From assembly GCA_033791545.1 (NCBI GenBank), contig JASJGL010000019.1, positions 1-27,696 of the forward strand: a stretch of 27,696 nt of DNA, given 5' to 3'. The stretch is from Antarcticimicrobium sp033791545 (GTDB taxonomy: Bacteria; Pseudomonadota; Alphaproteobacteria; Rhodobacterales; Rhodobacteraceae). Below are positions 1 to 7,822 of the stretch, piece by piece (position 1 is the stretch's first letter; every line of letters begins with the position of its first letter). The notes below the pieces were generated by a model, which saw only the letters and a program-made list of their open reading frames with translations, did not search any database and was not told the DNA's origin. The position numbers were made by a program, and so were the translations under genes.

Positions 1-846
<846 letters not shown>

Positions 847-871
847 GCCAGCCGAAAAGAAACGCATTACG

Positions 872-908
872 GGCCCGCAGCGTAGGATGTGCTGCGGGTC
901 TTTTTGTT
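872..908 (+). terminator. Rho-independent terminator of ccr
   Basis: Ten-base-pair stem (872-881 with 891-900, one G-T wobble) closing a 9-nt loop, followed directly by TTTTTGTTTC. It lies 25 nt after the ccr stop codon and isolates ccr from the downstream AT-rich region. Confidence 0.8.
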
Positions 909-919
909 TCCAGATCAGC

Positions 920-1004
920 GGTTGTGAGACATCTTAAAAATATCAATTTGTTATTTTTTGGTATGGTGATACATGTGTATTTGTAGGATTTTGATGAGTT
1001 TTTG
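920..1004 (+). promoter_or_regulatory. AT-rich leader with dyad and three-codon leader ORF before the small acidic ORF
   Basis: About 80 bp far richer in A and T than the rest of the window (for example TTGTTATTTTTTGGTATGG). It contains a dyad ATACA-TG-TGTAT at 969-980. AGGA at 985-988 is correctly spaced for an ATG at 994, which encodes only Met-Ser-Phe before a TGA at 1003-1005. That TGA overlaps the ATG at 1005 of the next ORF (TGATG). This may be a promoter with a regulatory or re-initiation leader. No single -35/-10 pair is convincing. Confidence 0.35.
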
Positions 1005-1211
1005 ATGTCAAGATTGCATTGGCTGCTGGCTGTTTTGGAAGATTTGCGCATTTTTGCCGCTGAGACTGGCATGGAGCATCTGGAGCAGCAATTGAAACTG
1101 GCCAGTTGGACCGCCAGTCGGGAATTGCCTGATGCGAACATCGAACCCGAAACCGACCTTGAACCCGAAACAGACCCTGAAGTTGAAGATGCCGAAGAGA
1201 CGTCTGGCTAA
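1005..1211 (+). CDS. Small acidic hypothetical protein (68 aa)
   Basis: I do not recognise this protein. The N-terminal 40 residues (MSRLHWLLAVLEDLRIFAAE and following) look like amphipathic helix. The C-terminal 25 are very acidic, with a short internal repeat of the type EPETD, then EVEDAEE. There is no signal peptide, and the single hydrophobic N-terminal run is too short and charged to be a clear membrane span. Codon use (many TTG, GAA, ATT, TTT) is less GC-rich than in neighbours. I chose the ATG at 1005 rather than the TTG at 1002. The spacing from the AGGA at 985-988 favours initiation at a three-codon ORF at 994 that ends overlapping this ATG, which implies re-initiation. It sits alone between the ccr terminator and the helicase. 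It could be a genuine small protein or a chance ORF. Confidence 0.55.
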   Translation: MSRLHWLLAVLEDLRIFAAETGMEHLEQQLKLASWTASRELPDANIEPETDLEPETDPEVEDAEETSG

Positions 1212-1304
1212 GCGGCGGTGAGCAACGAACGGGCCTGACAGGGCGCGCGCGGGCCGCCGCTTGTACTCTGGTGCCCGCCGCAGCGGCAGGGTAATGTCAC
1301 CGCC

Positions 1305-2840
1305 ATGACAGCGCCGGCACTCATATTTTCCGACGATCAGGCAGCCGCGTTTGACAGCGTGGCCGAGATGCTGCGTGGGGCAGGGGTCGACCTTGAGGCG
1401 GGCGCGCTGACACCGCCGCGCCCCGATGGGACGGGCGCTGGTACGATGGCGCTGGTTGGCAAGGCGGGGTCTGGCAAGACCTTGCTGCTGGCGGAGCTTT
1501 ACAAGGCGCTGGAACAGGCTGGCGTCGATGTGATCTCGGGCGATTACGAGGGGCGCAAGCGGCGTGACCGGCGCACCTTGGCGATTCTGGCGCCCACCAA
1601 CAAGGCGGCCAGTGTGCTGCGGTTTCGCGGCGTACCGGCGACCACGATTCACCGAATCCTGTATACCCCGGTCTATGATCCCGAATATGAACGGATCGCG
1701 GAATGGCTGGCGGGCAATGGCGAACGGCCCGACGTCGAGGGGCTGAGCGAAGTGGCGCTGGATCGGGCGGCGGCGTTCTATGGTGTCAACAAATCGATTC
1801 CCGGCGCGCTGGCTGCCGCCGGTCTGCGCGGGTCTGATTTCATCACCGGCTGGAAACGGCGCGAGGATCCGCTGGATATCGGCTTTGTCGACGAGGCCTC
1901 GATGTTGGATGACCGCCAGTTCAATGACCTGAAAGAGATTTTCCCCAATCTGGTGTTGTTCGGCGATCCGGCGCAGCTTGCTCCGGTAAACCAGTCGGGC
2001 GCGATGGCGTTCGAGACCCTGCCGGAAACCCGCAAGCTGGAACTGCACCGCATCCACCGGCAAGAGGCGGACAATCCGATTCTGGATTTGGCCCACGCGC
2101 TGGCCGATCCGCAGCTTGGGTTCGAAGATTTCGAGCGCATGATCGAAGACAGCGCGCGCCGCGACGAGCGGGTGGTCTGGGGCCAGCGGGTCGAGGTCGA
2201 TCTGATGGCGCGCAGCCCGGTTCTGGTTTGGCGCAACGCCACCCGCATCCGGCTGATCACCGCTTTCCGCGCCGTCCATGGCGCGCCAGAGGATGATCTG
2301 GTCGAGGGCGAGCCGCTGATTTGCGACGGCATCGAGCTGCCGCTGAAGCATCGCAAGAAACGGCTGGATCTTGAGGCGCGTGGCCTGATCAAGGGCGCGC
2401 AGGTGATCTATCTTGGCACCGGGCGCAAACCGGGGTTTTCCCGCCTGCATGTGATCGGGGCCGAAGACCCTCAGGTCAGCGCCGCCTCGATCATCAAGAT
2501 CGAGAAGCCGGACGAAGAAGAACCGTTCATTCCCTTCGCTGCGCGGATGGGGGCGACCTTTCTGCACGGCGCGGCGGTCACCATCCACAAGGCGCAGGGC
2601 AGCCAGTGGGATACGGTGCAGGTCTTTGCCCCCGACCTTTACGCGGCGGCGCGCATGGGGCGGATTGAGGCCGGTCAACCGCTGTGGAAGCGGCTGGCCT
2701 ATGTGGCGATCACGCGGGCGCAGGACCGGCTGATCTGGGTAGTGCGCAACCGGCTGTCCAAACCGACCTATCCGCTCAGGGTGGACGATCTGCGCGCCGC
2801 GCCGGTGGCGGCGCTGGAATTGCAGGTGCAAGAGGGATGA
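1305..2840 (+). CDS. RecD-like superfamily 1 ATP-dependent DNA helicase
   Basis: 511-residue ATPase of the RecD2-like type (AAA_30 plus UvrD_C_2 domains), found as a stand-alone protein across Rhodobacterales. Visible motifs are Walker A GKAGSGKT (52-59), motif Ia-like LAPTNKAASVLR with a downstream TIHRIL, Walker B FVDEAS (194-199), motif III FGDPAQLAPV, the C-terminal TIHKAQGSQWDTV (about 426-438) and YVAITRAQDRL (about 466). These are the nucleotide- and DNA-contacting motifs of SF1 helicases. There is no RecB or RecC partner nearby, so a role in RecBCD is unlikely; DNA repair or replication-fork processing is an inference from the family. The stop overlaps the next gene's start (ATGA, 2837-2840), indicating translational coupling. 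The Shine-Dalgarno sequence before 1305 is weak. Confidence 0.87.
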   Translation: MTAPALIFSDDQAAAFDSVAEMLRGAGVDLEAGALTPPRPDGTGAGTMALVGKAGSGKTLLLAELYKALEQAGVDVISGDYEGRKRRDRRTLAILAPTNKAASVLRFRGVPATTIHRILYTPVYDPEYERIAEWLAGNGERPDVEGLSEVALDRAAAFYGVNKSIPGALAAAGLRGSDFITGWKRREDPLDIGFVDEASMLDDRQFNDLKEIFPNLVLFGDPAQLAPVNQSGAMAFETLPETRKLELHRIHRQEADNPILDLAHALADPQLGFEDFERMIEDSARRDERVVWGQRVEVDLMARSPVLVWRNATRIRLITAFRAVHGAPEDDLVEGEPLICDGIELPLKHRKKRLDLEARGLIKGAQVIYLGTGRKPGFSRLHVIGAEDPQVSAASIIKIEKPDEEEPFIPFAARMGATFLHGAAVTIHKAQGSQWDTVQVFAPDLYAAARMGRIEAGQPLWKRLAYVAITRAQDRLIWVVRNRLSKPTYPLRVDDLRAAPVAALELQVQEG

Positions 2841-3571
2841 GCACGATCCTGATCACCGGCGCCAGCTCTGGCATTGGCCGCGCAACGGCTGAATTGTTCC
2901 TGCGCGAAGGATGGACCGTGGGCCTTTTGGCGCGTCGTGCCGCGGCGCTGGAGGAGGTCGCGGCAGGCCGGGACAACGCCGTGGTGCTGCCCGCCGATGT
3001 GACCGACCCGCAGGCGGTCGAGGCAGCCTTTGTCCGCTTTACAGGCCGGGCCGGGCGGCTGGATGTGCTGTTCAACAATGCCGGTATCTTCACCCCGGCG
3101 GGGACCATCGACGAGATTGCGCTCGACGATTGGTATGCTTCGGTCAATGTGAACCTGAACGGCATGTTTCTGGCCGCGCGCGCGGCCTTTGCCGCGATGC
3201 GGGCGCAGAGCCCGCGCGGGGGGCGGATCATAAACAACGGCTCGATCGCGGCGCATGTGCCACGGCCGCAGTCGGCACCCTATGCGACGACGAAACACGC
3301 TATCACCGGCCTGACCCGCAGCCTGTCGCTGGACGGGCGCCCCTTTGACATCGCCTGCGGGCAGATCGACATCGGCAATGCCCGCACACCGATGATCGAG
3401 GAACTGGTCGCCAAGCAGAAGGCCGACGACCCGGACGCGCCGCTGCCCGAGACCATGGCGGTGGAGGAGGCGGCGAAATCGGTGCTGCATATGGCCAGCC
3501 TGCCGCTGGAGGCGAATGTGCAGTTCATGACCGTGATGGCGACCAAGATGCCCTATATCGGGCGCGGCTAG
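2837..3571 (+). CDS. Short-chain dehydrogenase/reductase (SDR) family oxidoreductase
   Basis: 244-residue classical SDR, NAD(P)(H)-dependent, acting on an unknown alcohol or ketone substrate. The cofactor motif is TGASSGIG (7-14), followed by NNAG (80-83), catalytic Ser136, and YATTK with Tyr149 and Lys153. All catalytic tetrad positions appear intact. The ORF is open further upstream inside the helicase gene, but the ATG at 2837 starts exactly at the beginning of the Rossmann fold (MSTILITG) and overlaps the helicase stop as ATGA, so it is clearly the start. The C-terminus (NVQFMTVMATKMPYIGRG) is typical of roseobacterial members annotated simply as SDR. Its TAG stop interlocks with the stop of the convergent gene at 3568-3570. 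The substrate cannot be predicted from sequence. Confidence 0.9.
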   Translation: MSTILITGASSGIGRATAELFLREGWTVGLLARRAAALEEVAAGRDNAVVLPADVTDPQAVEAAFVRFTGRAGRLDVLFNNAGIFTPAGTIDEIALDDWYASVNVNLNGMFLAARAAFAAMRAQSPRGGRIINNGSIAAHVPRPQSAPYATTKHAITGLTRSLSLDGRPFDIACGQIDIGNARTPMIEELVAKQKADDPDAPLPETMAVEEAAKSVLHMASLPLEANVQFMTVMATKMPYIGRG

Positions 3572-4329
3572 CGGTTCCGGACCATGGTAAAGACCGCCGA
3601 TGCGCCCCAGCCGGCAAAGATGGCGATGGCCAGCGACATCAACCCGTAGAGGATTGGCTGTTGTCGTGACAACATGTACAGCCAGCGTTCCAGCCCGACC
3701 TTGCGCACGTTGATTGTGGTTTCATATTGCGACACCACGCGGCCCTGTCGGGTCAGGAAGATGCGCGCGGTATAATCGCCCTCGGTCAGGTCGGACGGCA
3801 TATCGATGGCGGTGCGAAACAGCGTCTGCTGGTCCAGTGCGACCTTGCCTTCGAGCATTTGATACAGGCCGGATTTTTGTCGGATACGGATCAGCGCTTC
3901 GGTGAAATCGGGGGCGTTGGTGATCTCCATCGGGGCGCCGACAGACCGGATCGCGCGCCCGATGCTGACCTTGTGGCGCAGATCTTCGGTATCGCTCAGC
4001 ACCTGCTTCCAGGAATTGGTCGTGGCCACCGCATAAAACGAGGGGGCGGCATCGACTTCGACGGTGTCGGTATTGATCCAGATGCCAAGCTCGTTGTCCT
4101 TGCGGCGCACCAGCACCGGATGCGAGGGGCCGGCAACGGTGATGACGATCTCAAGCGGGTCGGCGGGGATCGGGGTTTCGCGTTTGACGGCCCCGAAAAT
4201 CAGGATCTCGGAGCCGTCGAAACTGGTGGTGATCGCGACCCGGTCGCTGGACAGGCCAAGCACGACCTCTTCTTGTGCGCTGGCGGCCAGCGGGAGCAGC
4301 ATAAGCAGCAAGGCAGGCAGGCGCCACAT
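3568..4329 (-). CDS. TIGR02186 family membrane-anchored protein, partner of TauE
   Basis: 253 residues with an N-terminal signal peptide (about 1-18, ending ASA before QEEVV), a beta-rich periplasmic region, and one C-terminal membrane span (about 226-248, ILYGLMSLAIAIFAGWG) followed by a short basic tail. I recognise it as the conserved alphaproteobacterial family TIGR02186, routinely encoded next to a TauE/SafE permease; its biochemical role is unknown. A part in sulfur-compound export or sensing is inferred only from that linkage. In this window a degenerate TauE fragment separates it from tauE, ending three bases before its ATG. Its stop codon overlaps the SDR stop tail to tail. Confidence 0.8.
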   Translation of the reverse strand: MWRLPALLLMLLPLAASAQEEVVLGLSSDRVAITTSFDGSEILIFGAVKRETPIPADPLEIVITVAGPSHPVLVRRKDNELGIWINTDTVEVDAAPSFYAVATTNSWKQVLSDTEDLRHKVSIGRAIRSVGAPMEITNAPDFTEALIRIRQKSGLYQMLEGKVALDQQTLFRTAIDMPSDLTEGDYTARIFLTRQGRVVSQYETTINVRKVGLERWLYMLSRQQPILYGLMSLAIAIFAGWGASAVFTMVRNR

Positions 4330-4385
4330 TGCTCAATGCCCTCTGAAGGTGCCAAGTGAAGGCAGCCCGCCCGATTGCAGGGACA

Positions 4386-4577
4386 GGGCGGCGGCAATCT
4401 GCCGCGCCCCGGTTGCCTTCGCGCGTGCAAGGGGGAGGGTGATGAAAAATGGCCGCGGTGACATCACAAAATCGCCCCCGGCGCTGAACATGCGCGAGGA
4501 AATCCCGGCCAGCGCGCCAAGCCCGGGAACAGGGCAGGGGCCGGGCGAAACGTCCGCGACTGGGAGTACATCTGCAT
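4386..4577 (-). pseudogene. Degenerate N-terminal fragment of a second TauE/SafE gene
   Basis: An open frame covering 4333-4644 contains a 60-codon block (4566 down to 4387). It aligns without gaps to the start of the intact TauE protein next door (from LPIAEVS onward), with 31 of 60 residues identical by hand count. Shared stretches include GLG, G-I-S-MF, GG-F, FFI and ATGA-QI. Changes put Arg, Lys and Asp into what should be membrane helices. The ATG equivalent to the tauE start lies at 4577-4575 but is one base out of frame with the block, so the original start is broken. Similarity fades after about 62 codons and the other ~240 residues are missing. The open frame ends three bases before the TIGR02186 start, so it might still act as a leader. 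The likeliest origin is decay of a tandem tauE duplicate. Confidence 0.72.
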
Positions 4578-4675
4578 GGGATTCTCTAACTCCGCTTTCT
4601 CCACTGATCATAGATGAATTCCGGCGGTGGGGAACCGGGGGCAAACAGGGCCCGGAACAGGGGCGGGTCCGGCGG

Positions 4676-5599
4676 TCAATGGCGCCCCAGTTCGGTCAGG
4701 TTATACAGCTCGGCCGGTTGGATCAGCAACTCCAGCGCCAGCTTGCCGCAGACGGCCAGCACCAGCGCCGCGAGCAGGACGCGGAGCTGTTCGGCCTTGA
4801 GCTTGAGCCCGATCTGGGTGCCGATCTGCGCCCCGATCACACCGCCAAGGATCAGATAGACCGCCAGAACGATATCGACGGTCTGGTTGGTGGTGGCGTG
4901 CAGCATGGTGGTGAAGGCGGTGACAAAGATGATCTGAAACAGCGAGGTGCCGACCACCACCTTGGTCGGCATCCCCAGCAAATAGATCATCGCGGGCACC
5001 ATGATGAATCCGCCGCCGACCCCCATGATCGCCGCCAGCACCCCCACGGCAACCCCGATCAGCAGCGGTGGGATCACCGACATGTATTGGCCCGAGGTGC
5101 GAAAGCGCATCTTGAACGGCAGGGCATGGACCAGCGTACGCGGGCGGCGCGGCGGCCTTGCCCCGGTCTGTGCCTTGCGTGCCTTGCGCAGGGCGTTCAG
5201 GCTTTCGACGAACATGAGTGCGCCGACGACGCCAAGGAAAACGACATAGCACAGCCGTACCAGCAGATCGACCTGACCCAGGCTTTTGAGGTAGTTGAAA
5301 ACGAACACGCCAAGGCCCGATCCCACCAGCCCGCCGGCCAGCAGCACCGACCCCATGGCCAGATCGACGGTTCGCCGTCGGAAATGCGCCAGCACGGCGG
5401 AAAACGACGAGGCGACGATCTGGTTCGCGCCGGTCGCCACCGCCACCGCAGGCGGGATGCCGATAAAGAACAGCAGCGGTGTAATCAGGAATCCGCCGCC
5501 GACACCGAACATGCCGGACAGGATTCCCACCAGCCCGCCCAACCCCAGAAGCAGGAATGCGTTCACAGAGACTTCGGCGATTGGCAGGTACGTTTGCAT
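4676..5599 (-). CDS. tauE: TauE/SafE family sulfite or organosulfonate exporter
   Basis: 307-residue polytopic inner-membrane permease with about eight predicted spans and the two homologous halves typical of the family. The first half has GGLVGILSGMFGVGGGF at about 18-34; the second has VGVLAAIMGVGGGFIMVPA. The family exports sulfite, sulfoacetate or related anions produced in taurine and C2-sulfonate catabolism; the precise substrate here is not determined. The frame extends upstream to a TTG at 5641, but I place the start at the ATG at 5599 (MQTYLPIAEVSVNAF), which matches the usual N-terminus. A central basic loop (KARKAQTGARPPRRPR) separates the halves. It lies 62 bp downstream of the ABC permease gene on the same strand and upstream of the TauE remnant and the TIGR02186 gene. 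Confidence 0.88.
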   Translation of the reverse strand: MQTYLPIAEVSVNAFLLLGLGGLVGILSGMFGVGGGFLITPLLFFIGIPPAVAVATGANQIVASSFSAVLAHFRRRTVDLAMGSVLLAGGLVGSGLGVFVFNYLKSLGQVDLLVRLCYVVFLGVVGALMFVESLNALRKARKAQTGARPPRRPRTLVHALPFKMRFRTSGQYMSVIPPLLIGVAVGVLAAIMGVGGGFIMVPAMIYLLGMPTKVVVGTSLFQIIFVTAFTTMLHATTNQTVDIVLAVYLILGGVIGAQIGTQIGLKLKAEQLRVLLAALVLAVCGKLALELLIQPAELYNLTELGRH

Positions 5600-5661
5600 G
5601 ACACCAGTAAGGCCCCGGTGCGCGAAAAGGTCAATCGTCAACCCGCTGCGTCGGGCCGCGC

Positions 5662-6630
5662 CTAGCGTTCTTTCACATAAGGTTCACCGCCCGCCCGGGG
5701 TGGGATCGCCTTGCCGACGAACCCGGCCAGGATCACCACCGTCAGGATATAGGGCAGCGCGTCCATCACCTGCACCGGGATCACCACGCCGCCGATGTCG
5801 ATATTCTGATAGCGCAGGGCGACCGCCTGCAGAAAGCCGAACAGCAGGCAGGCCGACATCGCATGCCAAGGCCGCCACTTGGCGAAGATCAGCGCCGCCA
5901 GCGCGATAAAACCGCGCCCGGCCGTCATATCCTTGACGAACCCGGCTTGCAGGGCGGTGGCAAGATAGGCCCCGGCGATGCCACAGAGCAGCCCGCAAAT
6001 GGCGACGGCGGCATAGCGCATCCCGACGACCGAAACGCCAGAGGTGTCCACCGCTGCCGGGTTTTCTCCCACCGCGCGCAGGCGCAGGCCAAACCGGGTG
6101 CGATATAGCACCCACCATGTCGCGGGCACGGCGAGAAAGGCGATATAGACCAGCACCGAATGCCCCGACAGCAGATCGCCATAGACCGGCCCCAGCACCG
6201 GCACGCCGGAGAGCGCGCCCGCGAAGGGCAGCTCGATCGGGGAAAATCGTCCGGCACCGATCAGCGAGGGGGTGCGCCCGCCCTGATGGAACCAGTGTTG
6301 CGCGATCAGCACGGTGATTCCGGCGGCGAGAAAATTGATCGCCACCCCGGAAATCAGCTGGTTGCCGCGAAAGGTGATCGAGGCCAGCCCGTGCAGCCCC
6401 GCCAGCACCATCGAGGACGCGATCCCGGCCAGCAGCCCCAGCCAGACCGAGCCGGTGACCGAGGCAATGGCCGCCGAGAAGAAGGCTGCCATCAGCATCT
6501 TGCCTTCAAGCCCGATGTCGAACACCCCGGCGCGTTCGGAAAACAGCCCGGCCAGACAGGCCAGCAACAGCGGCGTCGACAGCCGGATGGTGCTGTCGAG
6601 CACCGGGATCAGCGTCATGAGGTCCATCAT
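5662..6630 (-). CDS. ABC transporter permease, BMP/nucleoside-type (second permease)
   Basis: 322-residue inner-membrane protein of the branched-chain-transporter-like permease family (BPD_transp_2), with about eight to ten hydrophobic spans. It carries the conserved cytoplasmic segment ERAGVFDIGLEGKM (32-45), characteristic of the permeases paired with BMP-family binding proteins (B. subtilis NupQ, the CUT2-related nucleoside importers). It would form a heterodimeric channel with the preceding permease, energised by the ATPase encoded upstream. Its ATG overlaps the previous stop as ATGA (6630-6627), so the two permeases are translationally coupled. It is the last clear member of the transporter operon. 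Confidence 0.9.
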   Translation of the reverse strand: MMDLMTLIPVLDSTIRLSTPLLLACLAGLFSERAGVFDIGLEGKMLMAAFFSAAIASVTGSVWLGLLAGIASSMVLAGLHGLASITFRGNQLISGVAINFLAAGITVLIAQHWFHQGGRTPSLIGAGRFSPIELPFAGALSGVPVLGPVYGDLLSGHSVLVYIAFLAVPATWWVLYRTRFGLRLRAVGENPAAVDTSGVSVVGMRYAAVAICGLLCGIAGAYLATALQAGFVKDMTAGRGFIALAALIFAKWRPWHAMSACLLFGFLQAVALRYQNIDIGGVVIPVQVMDALPYILTVVILAGFVGKAIPPRAGGEPYVKER

Positions 6631-7721
6631 GTGCGCGCCCTCCGCAGCGACAGGAACAGTTTTTCAAGCGGCATCCGCACCATGTTGTCGAGCGCCCCGG
6701 TGAACAGGATCACCAGCGCCTGAATCACCACGATCAACTCGCGCGGGATGCTTGTCCACAGCGCCAGCTCGGCGCCGCCCTGATAGAGAAAACCGAACAG
6801 GATCGCCGAAAGGAACACCCCGAACGGGTGGCTGCGCCCCATCAGCGCGACGGCGATGCCGATGAACCCCGCGCCCTCGGTCGCGTTCAGCACCAGCCGC
6901 TCGGCCTCGCCCATGACATTGTTGATCGCCATCATCCCGGCCAGCCCGCCCGAGATCAGCATGGTGATCATGGTGATCTTGACCGGCGAGATCCCGGCAT
7001 AAAGCGCGCCGGTCTCGGAATGGCCATAGGCGCGGATTTCGTATCCCAGCCGGGTGCGCCAGATCAGCAGCCAGACGAGGATGCAGGCGGCGACGGCGAC
7101 CAGCAGGCTGACATTGGCGGGTGCGGCCTTGGAAAAACCGATGCCGAGCGGGGCCAGAAGATCATGCAGGGTGGGCAGATGCGCCGCATCGGGGAACCGG
7201 GCGGTGGCCGGGTCCATCGACCCCTTTGGTCGCATCAGGTTGACCAGAACATAGTTCAGAACCGCCGAGGCGATGAAATTGAACATGATGGTGGTGATCA
7301 CGATATGGCTGCCGCGCTTTGCCTGCAGCCAGGCCGGGATCATCGCCCAAGCCGCACCAAACAGCGCGGCGAGCGTGGTGGCCCCGATCAGCGCCAGCGA
7401 CCAGTGCGGCCAAGGCACATAGAGGCACATCAGCGCCACCCCCAGCCCGCCCAGCATCGCCTGCCCTTCGCCGCCGATATTGAACAGCCGGGCATGAAAG
7501 GCGATCGCGACGGCGAGCCCGGTGAACATGAAATTTGTGGCGTAATACAGCGTATAACCCCAGCCATAGGTCGAGCCCAACGCGCCAGAGACCATCATCT
7601 TGACCGCGGCAACCGGGTCTTCTCCGATGCCAAGGATCACCAGTGCCGACAGCGCGGCGGCAAGGATCAGGCTGATCAGCGGGATCAGGACCACATCGGC
7701 CCATTTCGGCATCTTGTCCAT
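6627..7721 (-). CDS. ABC transporter permease, BMP/nucleoside-type (first permease)
   Basis: 364-residue polytopic inner-membrane permease, homologous to B. subtilis NupP. It shows the family hallmark FNIGGEGQ (80-87), the VITTIMFNFIA helix, and GAGFIGIAVALMGRSHPFG near the C-terminus. A larger extracytoplasmic loop (about 165-205) precedes the later spans, as is usual for this subunit. It partners the other permease and the two-domain ATPase. Its ATG (7721-7719) shares one base with the stop of a 33-codon ORF (TGATG) that fills the gap to the ATPase gene. In most operons of this type I would expect direct coupling to the ATPase instead. Confidence 0.9.
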   Translation of the reverse strand: MDKMPKWADVVLIPLISLILAAALSALVILGIGEDPVAAVKMMVSGALGSTYGWGYTLYYATNFMFTGLAVAIAFHARLFNIGGEGQAMLGGLGVALMCLYVPWPHWSLALIGATTLAALFGAAWAMIPAWLQAKRGSHIVITTIMFNFIASAVLNYVLVNLMRPKGSMDPATARFPDAAHLPTLHDLLAPLGIGFSKAAPANVSLLVAVAACILVWLLIWRTRLGYEIRAYGHSETGALYAGISPVKITMITMLISGGLAGMMAINNVMGEAERLVLNATEGAGFIGIAVALMGRSHPFGVFLSAILFGFLYQGGAELALWTSIPRELIVVIQALVILFTGALDNMVRMPLEKLFLSLRRART

Positions 7722-7822
7722 CAGCGGGCCTGCGGGCGGGATTGGGCGGGCTTGGCCCAGCCTGTGATTGGGCTTGTGATCAGGTCTGTGATCGGGCCTG
7801 ATATCCGGTCAATGCCGATCAT
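7721..7822 (-). CDS. Putative 33-aa ORF coupled at both ends, built on 12-bp repeats
   Basis: A short ORF exactly fills the space between the ABC ATPase and the first permease. Its ATG overlaps the ATPase stop as ATGA (7822-7819), and its TGA shares a base with the permease ATG (TGATG, 7723-7719). The peptide begins MIGIDRISGPIT, continues with variants of a four-residue unit (GPIT, DLIT, SPIT, GWAK), and ends in a basic Pro/Gln/Arg tail. There is no transmembrane span and no known domain. The coupling pattern argues it is translated, at least to pass ribosomes on to the permease gene; the peptide itself may be dispensable. The alternative is non-functional filler that happens to keep the ribosome path open. 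Confidence 0.5.
   Translation of the reverse strand: MIGIDRISGPITDLITSPITGWAKPAQSRPQAR
7760..7807 (-). repeat. Four degenerate 12-bp tandem repeats between ABC ATPase and permease
   Basis: On the minus strand the units are CGGATATCAGGC, CCGATCACAGAC, CTGATCACAAGC and CCAATCACAGGC. The last three share ATCACA followed by RRC. The 12-bp period is a multiple of three, so the repeats keep the reading frame of the 33-codon ORF. Confidence 0.7.

Noticed and set aside
1008..2831. 607-codon open frame on the minus strand across the helicase gene
   Set aside because: Antisense shadow of a GC-rich gene. The composition is Arg/Gln/His/Pro-rich with no domain, while the plus strand encodes a complete motif-bearing helicase.
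2684..2836. N-terminal extension of the SDR protein
   Set aside because: The extension lies entirely within the helicase coding sequence, is Ala/Gly-rich and precedes the conserved Rossmann start; ATGA coupling fixes the start at 2837.
4064..5665. 533-codon open frame on the plus strand across tauE
   Set aside because: It lies opposite a clear membrane transporter, its product is low-complexity, charged and motif-free, and it spans two genes plus the remnant.
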